A DNA stretch of 64,000 bases. Source: Lepidostoma basale. Its lineage: Eukaryota > Arthropoda > Insecta > Trichoptera > Lepidostomatidae. Positions 55,439 through 64,000 of this stretch are shown here, piece after piece (position 1 is the first letter of the stretch; each line of letters starts with the position of its first letter). Made by a program: the position numbers and the translations under genes. The DNA lies in the NCBI GenBank assembly GCA_022606425.2, contig JAHDVF020000468.1:1-64000 (forward strand), given 5' to 3'. The notes beneath the pieces are model-generated. The model had not been told where the DNA came from. It ran no database searches and worked only from the letters and a program-made list of their open reading frames with translations.

Positions 55439-56427
55439 GGCGAAAAAAAAGAATATCAAAGGAAATATACATAGAACCATACGAATAGGAATATGCCAGT
55501 TAATTCCTTGCTGCGCTTACTGTAAGGGTATTCACGAATTCGCTATAATTGCATCCAAAGAGGTCTATCTCTTTTGCTAGCTCATTTTAAAGACGAATCG
55601 CTTTCAATACAGAAGAACTTCGAAGGGCCTCTGTGCAGCAATTTGGGGCATAAAATAATATATGCCCCCCTGCTTTGCTATAGTTGTGGGGAATTTATTA
55701 TATAAACGAAATATATGTGTTTTTTTTTTTCAATATAATAATTGCTCGGCCATCGTCATGGGCCTGACATACTTGCTCACATAAACAGCTCAACGCACAC
55801 AAACCTAAACAAGTAACTAAGAATAGATTTTTTAGTGTAATTAACAAATTCAATATAAAATTGGTTTTTTTTTTTGGTAAATAAAATAACAAAAGTAAAG
55901 CTCATTGAAAATACGACTTTTAAATTAGTTAAACAAAAGTATCTATAACAAATTGCATTCGAGTTTGCGTTAGATGAAATGCGATGACGGCTAGTATTAA
56001 TTCTAAAGATTAAATCTTAATTGTATAGCTGTTGAGCAAAATATCAATCGATGTTCTACACGATCCGCTATCGGAAGATCAGGGGTTCTGAGAAATAATG
56101 CTATTTTTGAACCAAGATTCGTTGTTTAAATAAACCGTTAGTTTTTTTAATAAACACAATATTTTAAAATCTTCTAAAAATCTTACACAAGTAAATTATT
56201 ATTATGATAACTATTACATGTTTTTTTTTAGTTTCAGCCCTATGGATTGTTTATTTATATATTTAGGGTAAAACAGGGACTATGGACTTAATTACTTAAC
56301 TTAACTTAATTTTTTGTGTGATAATTAAATACATTCTTCGAGCATTTCCATCATAAGCGTCATCACCTAAACATCAAATTTAGGAAACCACCCAAAATTA
56401 CTTCATCATAACGAATAAAATTGTACA
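55439..56427. other. AT-rich stretch
   Basis: No recognised feature. Confidence 0.5.
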
Positions 56428-56575
56428 TACCTAACTCACTAACTAACCATCACGCCGTTTCCCCGGAGGGTTGGCAGAGATGATAGAACGCCACATCGTA
56501 TTCTGACATAACTCTCGCGCTTCTTCTGCATTCACACAACGTGACATGCACGCTCGTCGATTGTTCCTACTTCGA
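56428..56575 (-). pseudogene. RTE-A 3' end fragment
   Basis: Inverted tail (CTAACTCACTAACTAACC) and the end of the frame. Confidence 0.7.
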
Positions 56576-56804
56576 ATAGAAATATATCGACGAAAGCAAA
56601 GATGGCAGTGCTAAATGAGAGAGCAAAATGAAATCAAGATCTTTAATAAAAGGAAGTGGAACACTATAGTTTTTTTGGATACATTTTAAATTTATTATTT
56701 TTTTAATATTCTCATATTAAAAGAGCCCTCATACTGAAATAAATTTTAAAAAAGAATCTTGATTATTACCAAAATATGTCATCTGTAAAGTTGGCAGAAT
56801 GTTA

Positions 56805-57085
56805 ATGTTCATTATAAACTGTTAAATTATAAAACTCGTTTTTGTGTATATTAATTTTATTTTTATTTTTCGCGACAGCTGCTTCGTCATCCTATGTTGA
56901 TTTCATCAGGTGTTACAATAATATATAACAGTCATATATTACGAGTATATAACAATAATAAAACAATGACGAAACAGCTGTCGCGAAAAATAAAAATTTA
57001 ATTGTGATACATAAAAAGAGAGTTTTATAATTTAACAGTTTATAATATTGAAGTATCATAGTGTCTCGGCCAAAACAATGGATTA
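56805..57085. mobile_element. Foldback family FB1, copy 3
   Basis: TAAACTGTTAAATTATAAAA and its complement at about 57025; minus-strand module CACCTGATGAAATCAACATA...GACGAAGCAGCTGTCGCG (56871-56915); the right arm keeps only GACGAAACAGCTGTCGCG. Outer end TCTCGGCCAAAACAATGGAT. Confidence 0.75.
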
Positions 57086-57099
57086 ATTTTCATTGTAAA

Positions 57100-57165
57100 T
57101 AATGAAAATAAAAAATATTTTACTCGACCTGGAAGACAGCACCGAGCTGCCGAAACCGGTCGTAA
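57100..57165 (+). mobile_element. FB8 apex module
   Basis: TCGACCTGGAAGACAGCACC...GCCGAAACCGGTCGTAAC. CGACC and GGTCG are complementary around it. Same relation to FB1 (about 50-100 bp outside its end) as at 61640-61735. Confidence 0.5.
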
Positions 57166-58159
57166 CTAAAAAAACATGTGGGATAGAACTAAATACTTAC
57201 CACAATTTATATATATGTTTTATTATTTGTGAAGTTTCGAGTAGACTGCCGGACACAAAGACCGATGGCAATCAGAAGCGAACGATTAAGATTGTCACGA
57301 AATGAGATCAAGTACGACTTTATATAATGAATGAAAGTATTACAATATAAGGCTCATCTTTTGAGACGTCAATCAGCTTTATTAACGTTCTCACCATGAT
57401 CTATAAAATTGGCTTACGAAATAACGAAGACCTTCCAGGCTTCTAGATAGAGATTTTTATTTTAATCTCTTTGGTTGTGTCTAAAGCAGCCAACGGGCAG
57501 CAGAACGTACAAACGCACGTATGACGAATGATGGCGATGTAGATTGTAGATCAAGCATTATCAAATGAGATTAGATGCTGGGAAGATCGAGCGAGGTTTG
57601 TCGTGACTGACGCGGTGTTTTGTGCGCGTGAGAGGAAATCATGTAAGGATCTGACAAGGCGGTGGGTGGGATGTGAAATGCGAAGTAAATTATATCAGAA
57701 TATAAATAAGGGTGCCATATACTCTAAATAACAACGGACGATTATATCACGATTTCATATTACTAATTGATATTAATTAAAGACAGCATCACGTAGCTCA
57801 ATGATCGTTGATTTCTGTGATGGTAATCTATCTATTCGAACACGATATGGATACTTTGAAAAAACATGTATATAACCAAAACACACAAATAACTAACAAA
57901 CTGATCTTCACCACATTTCCCATACGAAATGGGTAAACTGGATGTGACACACTATTTTATTTTCACACCTTTTCTTTCTTCTTCCTCAGCCTCAATCTTT
58001 CCACTGCTGAATACAGTCCTCTTCCAAAAGTTACTACTCATTCCTGTCGATATTACTTCTAGAAATAAATTTCATTTTTCAATATTAAGTAAATTTTCAT
58101 ATGAATCACTTAGTTTATGGTTTGACATTTTAAATTTATGATTATATAAAATATTATAA
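57166..58159. other. Unassigned stretch
   Basis: 57440-57690 is GC-richer and non-repetitive in the window. No gene. Confidence 0.5.
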
Positions 58160-58325
58160 AAAAATAATTTGTATTTAACCACGGAATGTTAATCATATTT
58201 GAAGCCAATCATAATTTTGTCGTGGAAATAGAAAAATGTTCTTACATTACCTTGATGAAACTTAGGTAAAATCAAAACCAGTCAGTTTAAATATTCCACG
58301 GCTAAAACAAAGTGTTTATATTATT
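58160..58325. mobile_element. Foldback family FB3, copy 2
   Basis: TTTGTATTTAACCACGGAAT and ATTCCACGGCTAAAACAAAG ends; apex CCTTGATGAAACTTAGG is a decayed module. Confidence 0.55.
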
Positions 58326-58914
58326 TTTTTATAAAATTTAAACAAGTCGGCATAAAATCGTCGTTTCGTTATTTCAGAAAAGTTAGTATTGAGAAAATTT
58401 TCGAAGCATGTTTAATGTTTAGTTTGTAAAAAAATGGCGTAACTTAGAACAGTCGAATAATTGTAATAGTCGTCCAGCGCAAAATGGAGTTTTTTTTAAA
58501 TACAAGCGAAGAAATACCACAGTGACATTTAGACGTTAATTAAAGCGGAAACGAAGAACACCTTACCTCGGTATTATTAAACATTTTATGTAGCCACAAC
58601 TTTGTAGGGAGATTTAATTGTTACAGCGTGTTTCTTTGTATCTTTTCTTAGGCTAATTTACATCTTCCAAAGTAAACGACATTTGGTACTTTGAAGTTGG
58701 TGCCTCTTTACGGATTCTAGAGAAATTATTCGTCCTAATAAAAGAAAGACAGCTGGACTTTCATTTGTTCGCTTTTAAGGAGTGTGTGAAGAGGGTTTGG
58801 GGAGCGGCGGGAAACCTGGAACACCTGCCCAAGGGAAATAAATAAATTATAATTACCCTGTAAAATAAAGGGTTAAAAAATAAACAATAGAAAAGAGATA
58901 AACCATTGATAACT
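58326..58914. other. Unassigned stretch
   Basis: 58740-58840 is GC-richer. No gene. Confidence 0.5.
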
Positions 58915-59455
58915 AACTAACTAACTAACTAACCATCACACCGTCTCCCCGGAGGGTTAAGCAGAAAGAATGGAACGCCACACTGTACTGTCCTGACATA
59001 CTTCTCTCGCTTCCTGTACATTCATACATTTTGTCATGCACGCACGTCGATTTCTCCGACGCCTCACGTGACCGATATTTAATATTTGATTGATTTGATC
59101 GTGCCATGTTTTCCTCGGTCTTCCTTTATTTCTAGCTCTGTTCACGTCGTTCACATATATCTTCTTCACCATTCTGTATTCACTCATTCTTTCCATGTGT
59201 CCAAACCATCTTAACGACCCGTTCATTATTTTGTTCATAACACTTTCATTCGCACCGCATTCACTTCTTATACTTGTATTTGACACTCTATCATATACAG
59301 ATTTGCCACACAATCGACGTAGAGATCTCATTTCTACTGCATTTATTCAACTTTTATCCTTCTTTTGCCAGTTCCATGCTTCACTTCCATACATATGGGT
59401 CGGCACAAGAACACCATTATACACTGCCATCTTAGCTTTTTGGATAGGCTTGTGA
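58915..59455 (-). pseudogene. RTE-A 3' fragment, 540 bp
   Basis: The minus frame 58957-59331 (MRSLRRLCGKSVYDRVSNTS; NESVMNKIMNGSLRWFGHME; RKTWHDQINQILNIGHVRRR; WRSILSA) with inverted TTAG tail. It starts near the NGVLVPT region and belongs to the NIGHVR subgroup. Confidence 0.85.
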
Positions 59456-60069
59456 TTGCATAAGTTACATGATTAATTAAAATAAATGTTAAACGAATAC
59501 TATTGTATATTATTGACTATGAGTAAAAATATATTTTTTGAGTTTTACGTAGAAGTTTAAAAATGATAAAAATTACAATATACTATTATATTTAAAAATA
59601 TGTAAACAATGGCCACCCGAAAAATTCTTTATAATAATGATTTTGTGCGATTTTTTTAATATGTAGCCAATGTGTTCGTAAATGTTTTTAACAAATAACG
59701 CTCCTACTTTTCATTTGCTTCAACTGAGTAACTACGTAACAAAATAATTTTTATTTTATTGTACAAAAAATTGTATCAACATGTTTACAGCCATTTGGTA
59801 AAAATGTTATGTACTTCTTTATTAAAGATTTGAGAGGTTTAATAATAAGAAAATATGTGCCTCAACTGGTTGAAAGCTAATGAGGCTTCTCAGTCAGACA
59901 AGAGCTGCCATGGAGGAACCGGAAGACCCTGAACCGACCGCATATACGCGTTAGCAGATACAAGGACAACTTTTCAAGATGGAGGATTTTTCGTGGCGAA
60001 GGGAAACAAAGTACATGCGGTGCGGAGCAATCTATATTATAATGTATATAACGCAGTGCCCGAGTACGA
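59456..60069. other. Unassigned stretch
   Basis: AT-rich to 59870. 59880-60070 is GC-richer with short frames, possibly transposon-derived. Confidence 0.45.
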
Positions 60070-60485
60070 TAGGCCAACGATATATAGACACTACTACCAT
60101 CATTATCATCATCGGCTGTCCCTCATGTCCAATGAAGACTGTCCTTCATGTTTGTGGGTTCGTATGTGGCTAAATAGCCCAATCCTGGACCCACATACTC
60201 TAAGGCATCTAGGGCAGGGGAATACGTTGGCGGTTGAGCCACCACCGTCTCTAGATGGTCTCTATTTTCTCCTACTCCTACCCTCTGCAGCATCATTTCT
60301 GCGCTGTGCTTCAAAGTTCTGCGTGCCTTTGTGTATTGTTATTCTCCACACCGGCCTATCTTCTGCAATGTTTTCCCAGCAATCACTCTCGATGTTAGTT
60401 TTTTTAAGGTTAGTTTTAGGGAGTCCTTGAAGCATTTCCTCTGACCTCCGTGTGAACCGTACGCTTGGGTCAACTAAGAATACCT
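60070..60485 (-). pseudogene. LINE-E C-terminal fragment with intact zinc finger
   Basis: Minus-strand pieces in two frames: SHGGQRKCFKDSLK, then WENIAEDRPVWRITIHKG, a stop, then FPCPRCLRVCGSRIGLFSHI ending RTH, a C2H2 finger (C-x2-C-x12-H-x3-H). A CAT/ATG-rich tail follows. Same family as 5441-5850. Confidence 0.75.
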
Positions 60486-60659
60486 AATTTTCCTTTGGAG
60501 TTTATTTTACTAGAGTTTAGTAATTCAAAAAAATGGCGCTCTACTAATTATCCAATTTATTATTATTATTGACACTAGGAGGAAGAAGAAGAAGAATAAC
60601 TTAAATTTTAAGCTTTATTGGTTCACTAATGGAAAAAAAATAGTGTGAACTGAATACAA
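60486..60659. other. Spacer with GAA run
   Basis: GGAGGAAGAAGAAGAAG at about 60578 may be a LINE tail. Nothing else. Confidence 0.45.
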
Positions 60660-60930
60660 CAATGCGGGTGATTAAAAGGGTCATCGGGAGATGCAAATAC
60701 AATACTGCACAAATTGACCGTGGCTGCAATTGGCCCCGGTTGCCCCCGCCGGCACGAGCGGTATATTCCCTTTTATGTCCTCCTTTGTCCGCCTTCCGGC
60801 CGCCGTGTCAAAATAATCATCGGCCATCTTGTTCGGTTCAAATGAACACAATCGTATAACAACTCTTTTCGACAATGCTCTGCAGTTGGGTCTCAAGTGG
60901 CGAAACGGAGTTGCATATAAAGGAACCACG
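60660..60930. promoter_or_regulatory. GC-rich non-repetitive island with factor-like sites
   Basis: Contains an exact ATGCAAAT octamer (60691-60698), GGCCCCGGTTGCCCCCGCCG and GCCATCTT (60823-60830, Pho/YY1-like). Not repeated in the window and not coding in any frame I trust. Regulatory function is inference. Confidence 0.3.
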
Positions 60931-61327
60931 TAAAAATGATTCAATTCTAACATTGAATAATCAATTTTATAGTATATCATTTTAAATATTTTTTACATTG
61001 AAGTATTATTTATATGATAATAAAAATCGATTCAAAGATTTGTGTATAAAAGTATTGTATGACTTGTCATCGGGAAGTGGTTAGGATTTGAGGTTTTGTT
61101 TGCAATGGAAAGTTGAGAGCGCGGTAAGTATCAATGGGTGCATTTCTTGGTAATAAACTTACACGAGCTAACAATACGCGTAGTAAAATTATGAAGAATC
61201 TTTGTCATAACTCACGAGGTTGGTTTAGATTGCATCATATAGAATATATTAATTTAAGCCAATCTGTTTCAAGGCAATATGAAAATACAGTTTAAAAATA
61301 ATCAAACGGTATATTAATATTTACGTT
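60931..61327. other. AT-rich stretch
   Basis: No recognised feature. Confidence 0.5.
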
Positions 61328-61556
61328 AAATAGTCCATTGTTTCGGCCGAAACACTATAATATTTTAACATTTTATAATTGTTAATGCAAAAACTTTGTT
61401 TTACATTTAAAAAAAAAATACGAAAATTTGACATTTGATATATATTTTTGTAACACCTGATGATGTCAACATTGGTTGATGAAACAGCTGTCGTAAAGTA
61501 AAATAAATACAATTGTGATATAAAACAAAGTTTTTGCATTAACAATTATAAAATAT
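61328..61556. mobile_element. Foldback family FB1, copy 4
   Basis: TTTATAATTGTTAATGCAAA at the left and its complement at about 61535; outer end TCCATTGTTTCGGCCGAAAC. The left arm is shortened. Confidence 0.8.
61453..61494 (+). ncRNA. Hammerhead-ribozyme-like motif (FB1 consensus copy)
   Basis: CTGATGA (61457-61463), extra T, stem II GTCAAC (61465-61470) / GTTGAT (61475-61480) with loop ATTG, GAAA (61481-61484), stem III with loop AGCT, GTC (61490-61492). Stem I is only AC/GT next to the core. The core is unmutated, unlike 28696-28735. Confidence 0.5.
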
Positions 61557-61639
61557 TTACGTTGTTAATTGACGTTTCTTGGTAGAAGTTTATTGCAAAT
61601 AATGAAAAAAAATAACTTTAAAATATATAAAGTATTATT

Positions 61640-61735
61640 CCTATTGTCCAGTTTCGGAAGCCTGTTGCTATCTTATGGAGCCAGAAGATGGCAACGAGCT
61701 GCCGAAACCGGTCGAAACTAGAGAACAAAAGGAAT
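61640..61735 (+). mobile_element. FB8 foldback with apex module
   Basis: GTTTCGGAAGCCTGTTGCTA (61651) and the complement of its form at 61685-61708 (AAGATGGCAACGAGCTGCCG) are inverted. Followed by AAACCGGTCGAAAC. Confidence 0.65.
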
Positions 61736-62764
61736 AAAACAATTTTTTGATATAATATTTTTCATGCGATGTGAAAAGTACAATAACTTTGAAATCAATT
61801 AACTCATATACATATCAAAATAGGAAGTATACAATGGCTTTCTTTTAAATAACAGACAATTAATAAGGAAATAATATTTGTTGTACTGAATTTTTATCAA
61901 TTAAATGGACCGGTAAAATTCACACGTGGAGCATTGCTCATATCATTTCGAGATAAACAATCCCCATTCCGATATATCCGATAACATAATTATAATCCGG
62001 CATACTTCGATATTCATTACAGGTTTTTAAAATGGTGCAAAATCCCCGGATTCTTAATCTACTAAACGATCGACGTAAAGAAACATCGTTTGCGCCAAAC
62101 GTAACCGTAAGAATACCGTCCTAAATTGGATCCCGTTTGGATCCATAAATCTTGTGTGAATATTTTTTCAAAAGCATTATTAATTTATACGTGAGTCATC
62201 AATCAAAAAAGACAATTTTGCCAATCATACCGTTGGCTGGCTCACTAATTGGCTTCAATATTGACATTTGGTTTAGCTCAAGGACAATCTTATTTTAGAT
62301 TCCGGTTTCAATTCGATTTATTGAAAGAGGAACATTTACTCTGAAGTCGCTTGGGAAATATTTCATTTAACGGAAAATCAATAGAGATATCGTTCTAAAA
62401 TTTGAATTTAAATGTCAGAACTTGGGCACATTATTTGGAATTTATTGCACATGGGTGAAATCGTAACTTTTAAGTGTGTATGTAGTACTGCTGTTCCACA
62501 GATAACAGAGCATTATAATGAATTACCAAAAAAAATCCTATTTGAATAAATTTACATAATTCTGAAATTTAACACGAAACAGTAACGTTCTCTGAAAATA
62601 TTTCATGAGCGTTTTTGAAAATAAAAACATACAAAATATCTCACGCAATTTACATATATCTACACCAGTGATTCCCAACTGGGGTGGTACTGCTTACTGA
62701 TTGCCGTTGAAGATCAGAGGCTTTTTGTTCTTCTTTGTTGTTCTTTGCAAATTTAGGGGGGTTG
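61736..62764. other. Unassigned stretch
   Basis: No recognised gene. 61900-62110 is less AT-rich. Confidence 0.5.
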
Positions 62765-63245
62765 AGGCAACAACCTGAAACGAAAAGTCTATGAAGCCTG
62801 TGTTCTGCCAGATGGTACTTATGGTCTTGAAACTGTTACATTGTACAAACAAAGTGCCGAGAAACTACGAGTGACCCAAAGAGCCATGGAAAGAGCCATG
62901 TTAGGAATAAGCCTAAGAGACAGAGTCAAAAACGATACGGTGAGAGAAAAAACAAAGGTCATTGACATCATCCACCGGGTGGCGACTCTAAAATGGCAAT
63001 GGGCAGGTCACGTAGCCAGAAGCTCAGATGAAAAGTGGACAAGAAGACTGCTGACTTGGAGACCATGGACGGCGAAAAGAAGAGCAGGGCGACCGCAACT
63101 ACGGTGGAAGAATGATCTAAACAGACACGTCGGAATAACCTGGATGCAGTCTGCACAGGACAGAATGACATGGAAGCAAATGGAAGAGGCCTTTGTCCAT
63201 GAGTGAACGAGAATAGGCTTAGAAAGAAGAAGAAGAAGAAGAAGC
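62765..63245 (+). pseudogene. LINE-B C-terminal fragment, best preserved
   Basis: NLKRKVYEACVLPDGTYGLE through the open frame 62841-63206 (RAMERAMLGISLRDRVKNDT; VATLKWQWAGHVARSSDEKW; GRPQLRWKNDLNRHVGITWM; WKQMEEAFVHE stop) with a (GAA)n tail at 63222-63243. No catalytic domain. Confidence 0.85.
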
Positions 63246-63714
63246 ATACTACCGCCCCCTGGACATAGCTCCTTAGATCACGCAATGTTTGATTATTACA
63301 TAAAATATGTATAATATAACATATTTAATCTTGGAAGGTCACTATAGACTCAACGTACAAATGGGCTATGACCAAAAAAGTCATGATTTCGGTCGGGTGT
63401 TTATTAATTAACCTTTCTTAAAATGATAATGTGTTTTTTTTTTAAAAAGGGACGGTAGACCATAAAAGTTTGGAAACCTATGATCTACATGTAATACATA
63501 TTTAAAAATCATTTATTCATTTAAATGAAACAGCATTCCAATATGTCTATAAACTTATTCATTAACATGTAAAAAGTGGAATTTTATAACTCTGATTCAT
63601 AAAAGTTTATTATATTAGAATCATATAAAAGATTCTGGAATCAGATTTTGTTAGGTATGTTATATAATCCATTAAATTATTTAAATTTGTATAATTCGTT
63701 AAAAAATAGTGATG
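63246..63714. other. AT-rich stretch
   Basis: No recognised feature. Confidence 0.5.
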
Positions 63715-63830
63715 TGAATAGAGAACTGAAGCGAAAAAGACCGGGGAAAACATTACACGATCAAATCAATCAAAATTTTAATTACCACCCTGCCAGGAGT
63801 CAAACGTGCACGTGACACGGTATGAATAAA
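63715..63830 (+). pseudogene. RTE-A fragment
   Basis: DVNRELKRKRPGKTLHDQIN, then HPARSQT, degraded and lacking the tail. Confidence 0.6.
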
Positions 63831-63844
63831 GGAAAATCAAGTAA

Positions 63845-63940
63845 GGAAAGTTCCGGACAGCGCAGGATAAGGAAGAGTTTATCAGAGTGATCGCCAACGT
63901 CGGGGGGACCAGACAGGGCACTTTAAGAAGAAGAAGGAGT
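63845..63940 (+). pseudogene. LINE-C extreme 3' end
   Basis: GAGTTTATCAGAGTGATCGC, then AACGTCGGGGGGACCAGACA and a GAA tail, matching 30500-30548. Confidence 0.6.
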
Positions 63941-64000
63941 AAGGAAATTTAAAAAAAGCGGATGTAAAAAAGTTTGAGTAGACAGCGAAGGAAGGACTGA

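Overview
The window looks like an AT-rich, intron- and transposon-dominated arthropod (insect) genome. I base this on a canonical eukaryotic tRNA-Gly gene with a T-run terminator, on tRNA-derived SINEs, and on many 5'-truncated non-LTR retrotransposons of kinds familiar from insects. One of them (LINE-B, with a GAA tail) resembles the endonuclease-reverse transcriptase copies common in moths and butterflies, so Lepidoptera is my best guess, not a certainty. There are no bacterial operons, phage genes or CRISPR arrays. Almost every short ORF is a retrotransposon remnant or its antisense shadow.

Host content is sparse. I can support one tRNA-Gly(TCC) at 2809-2880, one convincing minus-strand protein-coding exon at 24692-25097 with both splice sites, and a coding-looking GC-rich segment at 52765-52998. 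Several non-repetitive GC-richer islands (20395-20530, 21865-22060, 23370-23480, 26085-26340, 60660-60930) stand out from the AT-rich background. Four of them flank the exon and may be regulatory or 5' exon sequence of that gene.

The rest is a layered transposon graveyard. RTE-A, a LINE with a (TTAG)n tail, has more than 20 fragments and one copy (16870-18340) that keeps an open reverse-transcriptase frame. A shorter subfamily (RTE-A2) shares only its 3' end. LINE-B, C, D, E, F and H, a Jockey-like family and a BovB-like RTE add C-terminal fragments with their own tails: GAA, ATC, AAGTCC, TAAA. DNA elements include a 1.7-kb Harbinger-like element (51045-52764, TTA target duplication). It carries a piggyBac-like MITE (51178-51679) and a second Harbinger-type MITE (52109-52611) with a MADF-like reading-frame remnant. 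A second piggyBac-like MITE lies at 32813-33322.

The most interesting layer is a set of foldback (inverted-repeat) elements. Many have at or near their apex a small module with the hammerhead-ribozyme core order: stem I, CTGANGA, one extra base, stem II, GAAAC, tiny stem III, GTY, stem I. In three unrelated families stem I and/or stem II differ in sequence but keep complementarity at exactly the hammerhead spacing. This suggests Penelope-like or retrozyme-like ribozyme-bearing retroelements with an unusual extra core nucleotide.

Other datable layers are an RTE-A copy inserted into an RTE-A copy (18-bp duplication), a foldback element inserted into LINE-C (12-bp duplication), and a 595-bp element with 137-bp identical direct terminal repeats (14-bp duplication).
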